13,358 nt of DNA from Elusimicrobiota bacterium (lineage in GTDB: Bacteria; Elusimicrobiota; Elusimicrobia; O2-12-FULL-59-9). How positions within the stretch are numbered: position 1 is the first letter of the stretch; every line of letters begins with the position of its first letter. Positions 1 through 7,295 of this stretch are shown here, one piece after another. The stretch is from positions 1 to 13,358 of the forward strand of contig JACQRQ010000053.1 of assembly GCA_016206405.1 (NCBI GenBank), in the 5' to 3' direction. The notes under the pieces are model-generated. The model was given only the letters and a program-made list of their open reading frames with translations, was not told the DNA's origin and made no database searches. Both the position numbers and the translations under genes were made by a program.

Positions 1-51
1 GAAACCTGCGTCCGGGAAACAGGAACGGGAAATTTGCTAAGCTCAGGGCCT

Positions 52-1356
52 ATGTTCCGGCACGCCTTTGCCATTTTTGTGGTGTGCGTGTCTTTGCGCG
101 CGGCGTACGCCCGCGTCGCCTACAATCCTTATTCCAACACCAAGGGTGAGTTTGAAAATCCGGCGCTGCGCATTCTTAAGGAAGGCAAATATTACTTCCC
201 AAGAAGCGAAATCCTGGTGGGACCGTTCTTTCAGCCGCTGCGGAATTTTCCGGAAAAAATGATGGCTTTCCGCGAACCCGGCTTCGCCTTAATCTTGGCG
301 GGGCTTTATGGGCTTTTCGGATACAACAACTGGCCGCTGTGCCTTCTGCACGTCCTGCTCAACAGCCTCATGTGCGTTTTCCTTCTATGGATCGGCGACA
401 AAATGATTTCGCGGCGGGCGGGCCTTGTGGCGGCCTGGCTGGGCTGCTTTTTTTTCAGCATGATCACCTATGTCGTCCACGTCTACGTCGTCTTGATCAA
501 CGCCTTCTTGCTGACGCTGCTCTATTGGCTCGTCACCCACAAGAACTGCGCTTCTTGGAAATGGCTGGCGGCGGCATCCGCCTTGATCGGCGTCGGCACC
601 ATGATCAAGCCGGAAATCGGGTTGATCGCTCCGTTTATCTGGTGGAGCCTGCTTAAACAAGAGCCCTTCCGGCGGCATTGGCTGCGAAACGGCGTTCTCC
701 TGTGCGCGGGAACGTTCGTCCTCCAAGCGGCCTGGGCCGTCAGAAACTACATGCTTTTGGGAGACTGGCTTTTCGTGCGCAGCAGCACGGGCACGTATTT
801 TTTTCTGGTGCAGGACTGGAAATTCGGCTGGTCGCGCCAATTCCACCAGCTTCCTTGGGAGCCCTGGCCCGTGCTCAACGAGGTGGAGCACAGCCGATAC
901 CTGGTGAAAAAATATTGGGATTTTCTGTCCCAACTGAGCGCGTGGGAAATATTCCGGACCTACAGTTGGCGCGCGCTCCAGCAGTTTTTTCCTTTCTACG
1001 GAGACGGCTCCTATGATTTCACCTTCACGGGCCTTCTGCCTTTCTGCTTTTTGGCCGTCGTGGTCAACGCCTGGAGAAGCGCCCTCACCCTTCGCCTGCT
1101 GGCCGCGCCTTACTTGGTCTTCAACGCTTTCTACATTTTCGTGCAGCCCAGCCACGGCTACCGCCAGCTGCTCTCCCCCTTGTTCCTGCTCTTATCCAGC
1201 ATGGGCATTCTGTGGTGCTGGGACCAGCTCTCCCGATGGCGCTCCCTGCGGCTGGGGCTTTTCGGAGCCTGGACCGCCGCCCACGTCTTTTTATTCTTCC
1301 ACCTGGACTCGCTCAAGCCTCTGCTCCGCTCCATTTTCTATGGAACAGTCCATTGA
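52..1356 (+). CDS. GT-C type (GT39/ArnT-like) polytopic membrane glycosyltransferase
   Basis: Probably moves a sugar from a polyprenyl-phosphate carrier onto an acceptor on the outer face of the cytoplasmic membrane. From the ATG at 52 it is 434 aa, with about ten hydrophobic segments. Residue numbers below count from the TTG at 34. The first segment (about 8-28) is followed by an extracytoplasmic loop with GEFENPALRILKEG (38-51), which lines up with the acidic DEGRY-type catalytic loop of ArnT/PMT proteins, making E39 or E41 candidate catalytic acids. WAVRNYMLLGDW (about 234-245) and HGYRQLLSP (374-382) resemble family-conserved stretches near the sugar-binding side. Start choice is uncertain: ATG 52 has AGGG three bases upstream, TTG 34 is an alternative, and the frame is open to base 1, so the gene could begin outside the window. 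The cupin gene follows after 3 nt, suggesting co-transcription. Family assignment is fairly sure; donor and acceptor are unknown. Confidence 0.82.
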   Translation: MFRHAFAIFVVCVSLRAAYARVAYNPYSNTKGEFENPALRILKEGKYYFPRSEILVGPFFQPLRNFPEKMMAFREPGFALILAGLYGLFGYNNWPLCLLHVLLNSLMCVFLLWIGDKMISRRAGLVAAWLGCFFFSMITYVVHVYVVLINAFLLTLLYWLVTHKNCASWKWLAAASALIGVGTMIKPEIGLIAPFIWWSLLKQEPFRRHWLRNGVLLCAGTFVLQAAWAVRNYMLLGDWLFVRSSTGTYFFLVQDWKFGWSRQFHQLPWEPWPVLNEVEHSRYLVKKYWDFLSQLSAWEIFRTYSWRALQQFFPFYGDGSYDFTFTGLLPFCFLAVVVNAWRSALTLRLLAAPYLVFNAFYIFVQPSHGYRQLLSPLFLLLSSMGILWCWDQLSRWRSLRLGLFGAWTAAHVFLFFHLDSLKPLLRSIFYGTVH

Positions 1357-1359
1357 ACC

Positions 1360-1713
1360 ATGAAGCCTTCCACCTCCGTCCGCCCAAAAGTCGTTGCCAA
1401 GCCGTGGGGCAAAGAAGTCTGGTTCGCCCGAACCTCCAAATACGTCGGCAAGCTTCTTTATATCCGAAAGGGACACCGGCTGAGCCGGCAGTACCACCGG
1501 GTCAAGCATGAGACCCTCTACACGCTCAAGGGGAAGTATCTTCTGGAGCTCAACGGAAAAAAGTACTTGAAGAAGCCCGGCTCAGTCGTCGTGCTGCCCC
1601 CCAAGACCATCCACCGCATGCACGCCAAATACGGGCCGGTGACCTTGATCGAGGTTTCCACGCCGGAAGTGTGGGACGTCGTGCGTTTAAGCGACGATTA
1701 CGGCCGCAGCTAA
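1360..1713 (+). CDS. Cupin-fold protein, type II phosphomannose isomerase-like
   Basis: A 117-aa single-domain cupin resembling the C-terminal isomerase domain of bifunctional GDP-mannose pyrophosphorylase/phosphomannose isomerases, here without the nucleotidyltransferase half. KPWGKEVWF (14-22) is the typical entry motif. The likely metal ligands are visible: Q44 and H46 in RQYH, E51 in KHETLY, and H85 in PPKTIHR. PGSVVVLPP (73-81) forms the second cupin strand, and the protein ends with the VVRLSDDYGR motif common in cupins of sugar-nucleotide clusters. It probably isomerises or epimerises a sugar phosphate or nucleotide sugar. Stand-alone proteins of this type are often linked to mannose metabolism, but the substrate cannot be read from sequence. 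The start lies 3 nt after the stop of the GT-C gene, so the two are probably one operon. Its stop overlaps the stop of the opposing radical SAM gene by 4 bases. Confidence 0.83.
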   Translation: MKPSTSVRPKVVAKPWGKEVWFARTSKYVGKLLYIRKGHRLSRQYHRVKHETLYTLKGKYLLELNGKKYLKKPGSVVVLPPKTIHRMHAKYGPVTLIEVSTPEVWDVVRLSDDYGRS

Positions 1714-3218
1714 GCGGCTTTGGGCGCAAGGCTGGAGCTTCTGAGAATTTTGGAGGGCAGCCCCCCGCCCGTCTGGCCCATGGAATGCTCGTAACGGACG
1801 GAGGAGGCGGAGGGGTTAAAAGGGATGTTGAGAGTCTTTCGAACCTCCCGCTCGGTATGGTCCCTCAACGCCACCAATTCTTCCGGCGCCAAGGTATCGG
1901 TGTAGACGAAGGAGCGGTAGCCCCCGTCCGGGTCCCCCTTGTAGTAATCGGCCACCTGAGTGTAATCCACCTCAAAGGAATAGAGGCTGTCTCCCGTTTT
2001 TTCATAGGTGTAGACCCATACGCCCGGCTTGGAGGGGTGGGGCACGGCGTAGTCGTAATACGGGGAACCCGGATAGGTGGTGATGATGGTCACGTCAAAA
2101 TCATCGGGCTTGACTTCCAAAAGCCACTGTTGGGTCTCCGCGATGGTTTTTTTTGTTTCTCCGGGATGGCCGATGGACATCAGCGCCTTAACCTTCAGTC
2201 CATGCCTGCGCGCGATCTCGACGCAGCGGGTGTTTTCTTCCCGGGTCGCCCTCTTGTTGATATTTTCCAGAATCCGGGGAGAGCCCGATTCAAAGCCGGT
2301 CAAAATCCAGCGGAAGCCGGCGCGGCGCATCGCCTCGGCCTGCTCGTCGGTGAAAAGCTGGGCCTTGATAAAGCCCCTCAACCGGAACTCGGTCTTGATC
2401 TCTTTTTGAGCTTTGTCGATGAGGTTCATGAGCTCCACCATCTTGGTGTTCACGTTGAGCTCGTCATCGTAGAGCATGAACCCGCGCGCGCCGTATTTGC
2501 GGTGCATCTGAAGCATTTCCTCGACGACATTTTCCGAGGTGCGCATGCGCACGCGCCGCAGCATGGGCGATTCCCGGCCGCCGCAGAAGCCGCACGAGAA
2601 GGGGCAGCCGAGCTGCGCGATCATGCTCAGGGCGGGGACGTTGTCGATAGAGTAGTGGTAGGAGCCCACGTCCACCAAATGCCGCGCCGGAAACGGCGTC
2701 TCATTTAAAGTGCGGTTGTTTAGGAACAGCGCCCCCGCCGGATCATCGGCGTCGATAAGCCGCGGCGCCCCCTCCTTGATGGCTTCAAACACGGCGAATT
2801 CGCCGTCTCCGGCCACCAGGACGTCGCAGAGTTCTCCAAGCTGGTTAAACGCCTTGGTCGCCCTTCCGTCGATTTTCTTGCGCGCTTCCCGGCGATAGGC
2901 CGCGTGAACGAGGGTGATATGGGGCCCGCCCAGGATGACCTTGGCGTCGGGCCGGTCGAGCCGGATCCTGCGGATGATTTTGGCGGCGGCCGGCATTTGG
3001 GGCGTGGTCGCCGTCACGCCGAAGATTTTGGCGGAACTGTTCTTAAGGTGGATGGAGATGACGTCTTCAAAGTTCTGGATGCCCGAAAGATCGAGCATCT
3101 CCACTTCGTGGCCGGCTTTCTCAAGCACGGCGGCCACTTTCAGGATTCCGAGGGTCATAAAGACCCTCTCATCCAGCAAAAATATAGAGGGCGGCGTAAT
3201 CAGGCATATGGGAGACAT
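1710..3218 (-). CDS. B12-binding-domain radical SAM protein
   Basis: A 502-aa enzyme of the BchE/P-methylase-like radical SAM group. Residues 1-145 form a Rossmann-like B12-type domain (TLGILKVAAVLEKAGHEVEM near 22-41, ILGGPHIT at 95-102, and VLVAGDGE at 133-140). It lacks the DxHxxG lower-ligand motif, so any cobalamin would bind base-off without that His. The radical SAM core begins at about 195 with CPFSCGFC (C205, C209, C212), which would hold the [4Fe-4S] cluster and SAM. GFESGSPRILENINK (308-322), GHPGET (350-355) and YPGSPYYDYA (382-391) are typical of the family. Chemistry could be methyl transfer, ring formation or another radical step; the substrate is unknown. The glycan context suggests a lipid or sugar target, which is inference. 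It has its own promoter (3276-3304) and the ATG at 3218 has only a weak GGGG Shine-Dalgarno. It converges on the cupin. Confidence 0.87.
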   Translation of the reverse strand: MSPICLITPPSIFLLDERVFMTLGILKVAAVLEKAGHEVEMLDLSGIQNFEDVISIHLKNSSAKIFGVTATTPQMPAAAKIIRRIRLDRPDAKVILGGPHITLVHAAYRREARKKIDGRATKAFNQLGELCDVLVAGDGEFAVFEAIKEGAPRLIDADDPAGALFLNNRTLNETPFPARHLVDVGSYHYSIDNVPALSMIAQLGCPFSCGFCGGRESPMLRRVRMRTSENVVEEMLQMHRKYGARGFMLYDDELNVNTKMVELMNLIDKAQKEIKTEFRLRGFIKAQLFTDEQAEAMRRAGFRWILTGFESGSPRILENINKRATREENTRCVEIARRHGLKVKALMSIGHPGETKKTIAETQQWLLEVKPDDFDVTIITTYPGSPYYDYAVPHPSKPGVWVYTYEKTGDSLYSFEVDYTQVADYYKGDPDGGYRSFVYTDTLAPEELVALRDHTEREVRKTLNIPFNPSASSVRYEHSMGQTGGGLPSKILRSSSLAPKAA

Positions 3219-3275
3219 AGCACCCCGCGCGCAACTTTAAATGGAGGCTGACGACGGGCCAAAAAACCGTATTTA

Positions 3276-3304
3276 AGTATAGCATCCGACCAGAAAAGCG
3301 TCAA
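3276..3304 (-). promoter_or_regulatory. Sigma70-type promoter for the B12 radical SAM gene
   Basis: On the minus strand the sequence reads TTGACG (3304 to 3299), a 17-nt spacer, then TATACT (3281 to 3276). Both hexamers match the consensus at five of six bases with ideal spacing. Transcription would start near 3269, giving a leader of about 50 nt before the ATG at 3218. The -35 box directly abuts the terminator hairpin of the upstream GT2 gene. This is the best promoter in the window. It is read by eye and not experimentally supported. Confidence 0.68.
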
Positions 3305-3325
3305 GGGCGGGAATGACTCCCGCCC
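3305..3325 (-). terminator. Hairpin terminator of the DPM1-like GT2 gene
   Basis: A perfect 8-bp stem, GGGCGGGA (3305-3312) with TCCCGCCC (3318-3325), closes a 5-nt loop, starting 7 nt past the GT2 stop codon. On the minus strand it is followed by TTGACGCTTTTC, which gives only a short interrupted T run, so efficiency may be partial. The same downstream bases form the -35 box of the next gene. A weaker 10-bp inverted pair, GCTGACGACG (3247-3256) and CGTCGTCAGC (3328-3337), surrounds the whole terminator/promoter segment. Confidence 0.6.
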
Positions 3326-3332
3326 GGCGTCG

Positions 3333-4070
3333 TCAGCGAAGGTAGCGCTCGGGCAGCGTGGGCTTAAAGCAGCTCTCGGGAGGCGTGAACAGATTATGAC
3401 GCACGATATACCACAGCGCGGCGACGCCGTCTTTCCAGGTGATTTTCTTGCCCTCGATATAACGGCGCGGAAAATAGGATATATAAACCTCGTGAATGCG
3501 GACCCGCAGCTTGGCGATTTTAGCCGTCACCTCGGGATCAAAGCCGAAACCACCGGAGGTCACGATCACGTTCTTGATGAGGTCGGCGCGGAAGGCCTTG
3601 TAGCAGCCCTCCAGGTCCGTCAAATAGATATCGGAGCATAAATTGGAGACGAACGTCAGCAAGCGGTTGGCCAGGCGGTGCCAGGTCCGGTGCACCTGGC
3701 TTCCCGACTGCTTAAACCTCGAGCCGAACACCACGTCGGCTTGCTCCTCGATGATCGGCCGAATGACCGCGACGATGTCGCCGGGATCATACTCCAGATC
3801 GGCGTCCTGAACGACGATGATGGTTCCGGTCGAATGCTCCATCGCCCTGAGAATCGCCGCCGTTTTGCCTTGATTTTTTCCCTGAAACAAAATGCGCGCA
3901 TTCTCGGACTTGAGGCTCTCCATGATGCGCCGCGACTCGTCGATGGAGCCGTCGTCGATGAGGATGTACTCCACGGGTATAGGCCAGGCGACTTTCTGCA
4001 AAGCCTCCCAGATGATAGGCAGGGTCTTGGCTTCGTTGTAGACCGGAATGATCAAAGAAAGCTTGTGCAT
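3333..4070 (-). CDS. GT2 glycosyltransferase, DPM1-like (polyprenyl-phosphate sugar synthase type)
   Basis: A 245-aa GT-A fold enzyme that probably transfers a hexose from a nucleotide sugar to polyprenyl phosphate at the cytoplasmic face of the membrane. LSLIIPVYNEAKTLP (4-18) is the classic N-terminus, IDDGS (38-42) contacts the nucleotide, and QDADLEYDP (88-96) carries the metal-binding acids. TDLEGCYKAF (151-160) and FGFDPEVTAK (175-184) are typical of the DPM1 subgroup. There are no C-terminal membrane helices, so it is the soluble or peripheral form. I chose the ATG at 4070; an ATG at 4079 adds only three residues. The open frame runs on to 4316, but the extra residues are low in family resemblance and run antisense into the next gene. 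A DPM1-like enzyme logically partners the GT-C enzyme at 52-1356, which needs a polyprenyl-phosphate sugar. A terminator follows at 3305-3325. Confidence 0.88.
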   Translation of the reverse strand: MHKLSLIIPVYNEAKTLPIIWEALQKVAWPIPVEYILIDDGSIDESRRIMESLKSENARILFQGKNQGKTAAILRAMEHSTGTIIVVQDADLEYDPGDIVAVIRPIIEEQADVVFGSRFKQSGSQVHRTWHRLANRLLTFVSNLCSDIYLTDLEGCYKAFRADLIKNVIVTSGGFGFDPEVTAKIAKLRVRIHEVYISYFPRRYIEGKKITWKDGVAALWYIVRHNLFTPPESCFKPTLPERYLR

Positions 4071-4115
4071 GGCCCTCATAGTAGCACATTCCAAACGCTC
4101 GCCCAACCCCGGGCA

Positions 4116-4194
4116 AAAAGGCCGCGCATGGAACTTGGGCGTCATATTTTGTAGGATGGGACCCGGCGAAACCGCCCGCCCAACGCGGCCTTTT
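4116..4194. repeat. 11-bp perfect inverted repeat in the divergent region
   Basis: AAAAGGCCGCG at 4116-4126 is exactly reverse-complementary to CGCGGCCTTTT at 4184-4194, with 57 bp between. It lies wholly in non-coding sequence between divergent glycosyltransferase genes. It could be a paired operator, a long-range stem in a leader, or chance in GC-rich DNA. Confidence 0.5.
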
Positions 4195-4203
4195 CCGCTC
4201 TTA

Positions 4204-4223
4204 GGCGGTCCTTTTTTACCGCC
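4204..4223 (+). other. Small hairpin upstream of the plus-strand GT2 gene
   Basis: GGCGGT (4204-4209) pairs with ACCGCC (4218-4223) around the loop CCTTTTTT. The stem is only 6 bp and the T run is in the loop rather than after the stem, so it is not a standard terminator. It lies about 60 nt before the ATG at 4282 and could be part of the mRNA leader. Confidence 0.3.
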
Positions 4224-4281
4224 CCCTTCGGGCGCTTCGTCCTTCTCCCCGGAGAGCGCGGGGCGGACGCTCAAGGGTCCG

Positions 4282-5286
4282 ATGCCCGAACCTCTTTTTT
4301 CCGTCGTCATCGACAACTACAATTACGGCCGCTTTTTGGGGGAGGCGATCGAAAGCGTTTTGGCTCAGGAATTCCCCAGCGGCGAAACGGAGCTCATCAT
4401 CGTGGACGACGGCTCCACCGATGATTCCCGCCGCGTGATCGAATCTTTCGGAGACCGAGTCGCCGGCGTCTATCAGGACAATCAAGGCCAGGCGACCGCT
4501 TTCAACAACGGCATCCGCCGGGCGCAAGGGCGCATCGTCTGCCTGCTGGACTCAGACGACTTCTGGCGAAAGGACAAACTCAAAAAAGTGGCCGAGCGCT
4601 TCCAGCGGCAGCCCGAACTCGGGGCCGTGCAGCATTATCTCCAGGACGTGGACTTGAGCCGGCGCTCCCTGGATAATCCGCTGCCTCCCTGGCCCGAGTC
4701 TTACGGCGTGGAGGATTTCCTCGACGGCCGCGTCCCCTATACCGCCACCAGCGGCCTCGCCTATCGCCGGGAACTCCTGTTGCAGGCCCTCCCGATTCCT
4801 AAAAAGCTCTTTTATTACCTCGACGACTACCTTTCCACGCGCGCGCTGTTTTCGGCTCCCCTGGGCAATATCCGCGAAGCGCTGGGCTACCACCGCGTCC
4901 ACGGGCAGAATTTTTGCGCCCAGGGCTTGGCCAGCCCCGAAAAAATAGAAAAGGATTTTTTCAACCGGGATATATTCCGGAAGGAACTGGAGGGCTGGCT
5001 CAGCCGCTTCGGCAAGGATCTCTCGCCCAAGTATTTGGCAATCGAGGCTCTCGAAATTTTAAGGCGGCGAATTTTGCTCGAGGCCTACCGGGGAAACCGG
5101 CGGGAGGCCGCCCGCGCCTGGCTCAAGGGGCTCCGCCTGCATTGGCGCGGGCCCTTCGGGAAATTCCGCCTGTTGACCTGCGCGCTGGCGGTCCTCTCGC
5201 CGCGGCTCTATGTGGGCCTCTATGATTTTTACGGCCGCCGGCGCGGCCTGGTGACCCTGAGAGCGCACCTCTTCCCCGAGAGATGA
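4282..5286 (+). CDS. GT2 family glycosyltransferase
   Basis: A 334-aa cytoplasmic or membrane-peripheral GT-A enzyme expected to add one sugar from a nucleotide-sugar donor during glycan assembly. FSVVIDNYNYGRFLGEAIES (6-25) is the nucleotide-binding entry, VDDGSTDDS (41-49) the donor site, and LDSDDFW (89-95) the metal-binding DxD region. YHRVHGQN (203-210) matches the C-terminal acceptor-side motif seen in many GT2 proteins. Residues 250-334 are basic and amphipathic, perhaps membrane-contacting. The start at 4282 is supported by AAGGG at 4273-4277 and by the GT2 fold beginning right after it; the open frame extends to 4048 but those residues are antisense to the neighbouring gene. It overlaps the next gene by ATGA at 5283-5286, so the two are translationally coupled. 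It is most like the GT2 at 8477-9484 in motif layout. The sugar transferred is unknown. Confidence 0.87.
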   Translation: MPEPLFSVVIDNYNYGRFLGEAIESVLAQEFPSGETELIIVDDGSTDDSRRVIESFGDRVAGVYQDNQGQATAFNNGIRRAQGRIVCLLDSDDFWRKDKLKKVAERFQRQPELGAVQHYLQDVDLSRRSLDNPLPPWPESYGVEDFLDGRVPYTATSGLAYRRELLLQALPIPKKLFYYLDDYLSTRALFSAPLGNIREALGYHRVHGQNFCAQGLASPEKIEKDFFNRDIFRKELEGWLSRFGKDLSPKYLAIEALEILRRRILLEAYRGNRREAARAWLKGLRLHWRGPFGKFRLLTCALAVLSPRLYVGLYDFYGRRRGLVTLRAHLFPER

Positions 5287-6332
5287 CCATGACCTCCGGC
5301 GCCCGCTGTCCAGCCTGCCTTAAACCGGCGCCCAAACAGGCGCTGGAAAATCATTTCGACCGCATCGGCCAAAAGCCTTACGAGGTGCTCCGCTGTCCGC
5401 ACTGCGGGGTGGTTTTCTCGGAACCCCAGGCGGCCGTCGGCGCGGAGTGGTACCAAAAGGCCGCGCCCATCCGCGACCGCGAAATGCATCCGGCGCCGGA
5501 GCGTGATTGGCGCTACCGGACTTTCCTTCGGCGGAATCTGCCTCCCGGCCGAATCCTGGACGTCGGCTGCGGAGACGGCGGCTTCCTGCTGTTGTCCGAG
5601 AAGAACGGCTTCCGGGGAACCGGCTTCGACTACGATTCCCGGATGATCGAGCTGGCCAGGCGCGCCGGATTAGCCGACGTGGAAGCGGCGGAATTCGAGC
5701 GGTTCTGCGCCAAGCGCCGTCCGGGGGAATTCGACTTTATCACCCTCTTTGACGTTCTGGAGCATACCCCCAAGCCTCACTGGTTCCTGGCGTCGCTCAA
5801 AAATCTGCTCAAACCGGGAGGCTATGTCGCCATCACTCTGCCCAACGGCCAAAGGCCGCTTCTTTTCGGCCGCGAGGAGCACGATTATCCCCCCCACCAT
5901 TTCACAAGATGGACGCCCGCGACGCTGTCGCGCTTTCTGGAAAACCTCGATTTTCAGGTGATTTACGTCCACGCCTCCCGGCTGAAACTCAGCTATCTCT
6001 CGGACAACGCCTTTTTTTATTTTTTTCAAAAGGTTTTGCCCTGGGCGAAGAGACGCCTTCTGGGGTTGGGGCCGGAAAAAAGCCAAAAGACCATCACCGA
6101 AATCATGCTTTGCTCCTCTCAAGAGATGCCCGGCTGGTTCTTGCGGCTGATCGGCGACAAGCTGGCGCGGCAAACCTGGGTCAACCGCGCCAAGGGAGTT
6201 TTCAAAGTCCTGTTTCTTCCCGGCGCCGCCGGACTGTGGCTTTTCTATAAACTGCGCGGCCGCCAGTGCGGCGACTGCCTCTTCGTGCTGGCCCGGCGCC
6301 GGCCGCCCGGCCATTCCAGAAAGGATATTTAG
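5283..6332 (+). CDS. Zinc-ribbon class I SAM-dependent methyltransferase (copy 1)
   Basis: A 349-aa methyltransferase that probably methylates a sugar or glycan precursor using SAM. An N-terminal zinc ribbon has CPAC (C9, C12) and CPHC (C38, C41). The Rossmann domain starts with ILDVGCGDGG (91-100), the SAM glycine loop. An acidic strand end is at GTGFDYDS (112-119), DVLEH (157-161) is motif II-like, and LKPGGYVAITLPN (176-188) is motif III. YPPHHFTRW (202-210) recurs as PPNHLTRW in the copy at 9576, showing paralogy. Residues 220-349 form a longer, partly hydrophobic C-terminal region not shared by short family members. The gene is joined to the GT2 before it by an ATGA overlap; a second ATG six bases on is an alternative start. 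The family is clear. Whether the target is O, N or C is not; sugar C-methyltransferases also carry zinc sites but usually have an extra domain. Confidence 0.87.
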   Translation: MTMTSGARCPACLKPAPKQALENHFDRIGQKPYEVLRCPHCGVVFSEPQAAVGAEWYQKAAPIRDREMHPAPERDWRYRTFLRRNLPPGRILDVGCGDGGFLLLSEKNGFRGTGFDYDSRMIELARRAGLADVEAAEFERFCAKRRPGEFDFITLFDVLEHTPKPHWFLASLKNLLKPGGYVAITLPNGQRPLLFGREEHDYPPHHFTRWTPATLSRFLENLDFQVIYVHASRLKLSYLSDNAFFYFFQKVLPWAKRRLLGLGPEKSQKTITEIMLCSSQEMPGWFLRLIGDKLARQTWVNRAKGVFKVLFLPGAAGLWLFYKLRGRQCGDCLFVLARRRPPGHSRKDI

Positions 6333-6338
6333 TATACT
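6333..6338 (+). promoter_or_regulatory. Candidate -10 box for methyltransferase copy 2
   Basis: TATACT begins one base after the stop codon of the preceding methyltransferase and ends 10 nt before the ATG at 6349. No good -35 box is visible at normal spacing. If used, transcription would start about 1-4 nt before the ATG, giving a nearly leaderless message. This fits the lack of any Shine-Dalgarno in GCTCAACAAA, which precedes the ATG. The stretch resembles the -10 area at 9545-9562. Confidence 0.4.
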
Positions 6339-6348
6339 GCTCAACAAA

Positions 6349-7251
6349 ATGGAGCCGCTCAAACACGTCCCCTGCCTCTGCGGCCGCGACGATTACCGCG
6401 TGCTCTACGACCGGCCCTACGCCCTCACCTCCGACCATTTGGGCGATTTTCTGGCGACCACGGACCGTTTCGAAAACTACGGCCGCATCGTGCGCTGCCG
6501 GCGCTGCGCCCTTGTCTACACCAACCCGCGCCTGGAAGATTCTCTGATCTTCCGGGGCTACGCGGACAGCCGGGATGAAAACTATGTCGAGGAGGCCTCC
6601 AACCGCTCCATCAACGCGCACATCAGCGTGGGCGCCCTGCGCCGATTCCGGAAAGGGGGCAGGCTGCTGGAAGTGGGAAGCTCTCTGGGATACTTTCTAA
6701 ACGCCGCCCGCGTCGACTACGAGGTGACCGGCGTGGAGGCCAGCCGCTGGGCCGCGGAAGAGGCGCGGCGAAAATTCGGGGTCCCCGTCAAGACGGGATC
6801 GCTCCAGGAGCAGCGGTTCGAGGACGGCGGCTTCGACATCGTGTGCCAAATCGACGTCATCGAGCATGTCACCGACCCGGTTGCGCTGCTCAATGAATGC
6901 CGCCGGATCCTCAAACCGGGCGGCCTGCTTTACGTCGTCACCCCGGACATCGACAGTCTTTCGGCCATGCTTTTGCGGGGAAAGTGGTGGGGGCTCCGCC
7001 CGGCGCACCTGTATTACTTCAGCCGCCGCACGCTCACCGATCTGCTTGAAAAAATCGGCTTGGAGATCGTTCTGGCGCGCTCCTTCGGCCGCATCTTCTC
7101 CCTCGGCTACTGGGCCAGCCGCCTTAAAAGCTATCCCGCTCTGGTCCACAGGCCGATCGAGCGGGTCATCTCTCTTCTTGACGTCCACGAGAAGCTCATG
7201 TACATCAATACCAGAGACTCCATGGAGCTGGTGGCCAAAAAAAGAGGTTGA
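6349..7251 (+). CDS. Zinc-ribbon class I SAM-dependent methyltransferase (copy 2)
   Basis: A 300-aa SAM methyltransferase, probably acting on a sugar of the glycan made here. The N-terminal zinc site is slightly altered: CLC (C9, C11) with CRRC (C50, C53), so the first knuckle is CxC rather than CxxC. The SAM loop is LLEVGSSLGYFL (106-117), with E at the first acidic position and GSSLG in place of GCGDG. GVEASRWAAE (128-137) is the ribose-binding strand, DVIEH (169-173) motif II, and LKPGG (188-192) motif III. LRPAHLYYFS corresponds to PPHHFTRW in copy 1, and ends in a helix-rich tail. The ATG at 6349 lies 16 nt after the preceding stop and lacks a Shine-Dalgarno, with a possible own -10 at 6333. 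It diverges more from copies 1 and 3 than they do from each other. Substrate unknown. Confidence 0.86.
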   Translation: MEPLKHVPCLCGRDDYRVLYDRPYALTSDHLGDFLATTDRFENYGRIVRCRRCALVYTNPRLEDSLIFRGYADSRDENYVEEASNRSINAHISVGALRRFRKGGRLLEVGSSLGYFLNAARVDYEVTGVEASRWAAEEARRKFGVPVKTGSLQEQRFEDGGFDIVCQIDVIEHVTDPVALLNECRRILKPGGLLYVVTPDIDSLSAMLLRGKWWGLRPAHLYYFSRRTLTDLLEKIGLEIVLARSFGRIFSLGYWASRLKSYPALVHRPIERVISLLDVHEKLMYINTRDSMELVAKKRG

Positions 7252-7295
7252 ACGCGGTTGCCTCAAGCCCCGCCCCTCCGCCGGACCCGCTTGCC

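Larger units (their letters stand above)
4071..4281. promoter_or_regulatory. Divergent intergenic region between two GT2 genes
   Basis: These 211 bp separate divergently transcribed genes and should hold both promoters. For the minus gene a weak candidate is TTGGGC (4106 to 4101), a 17-nt spacer, then TACTAT (4082 to 4077); it would start transcription close to the ATG at 4070. I see no convincing promoter for the plus gene, but AAGGG at 4273-4277 can serve as its ribosome-binding site. The region also holds an 11-bp inverted repeat and a small hairpin, listed separately. Confidence 0.45.

Noticed and set aside
385..1155. Long minus-strand frame antisense to the GT-C gene
   Set aside because: Its composition (charged, Pro/Gly/Arg/Gln-rich, no domains) is typical of an antisense shadow in GC-rich DNA, and the plus-strand frame has clear membrane segments and family motifs.
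1671..2708. 345-aa plus-strand frame opposite the B12 radical SAM gene
   Set aside because: It shows no motif and is the shadow of a well-supported radical SAM coding sequence; it would also overlap the cupin 3' end.
4048..4281. N-terminal extension of the plus-strand GT2 frame
   Set aside because: These 78 residues are antisense to the neighbouring GT2 start and unlike any GT2 domain. The ATG at 4282 has a ribosome-binding site and leads straight into the fold.
4071..4316. N-terminal extension of the DPM1-like GT2 frame on the minus strand
   Set aside because: The extra 82 residues have no family resemblance, include Gly/Pro/Lys-rich runs, and overlap the start of the divergent GT2 gene. 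The conserved GT2 start follows directly after the ATG at 4070.
7248..7295. TTG start for wecB overlapping the preceding TGA
   Set aside because: It would add a proline-rich leader absent from the family. The ATG at 7296 gives the expected MKKKIFMVLGTRPE start.
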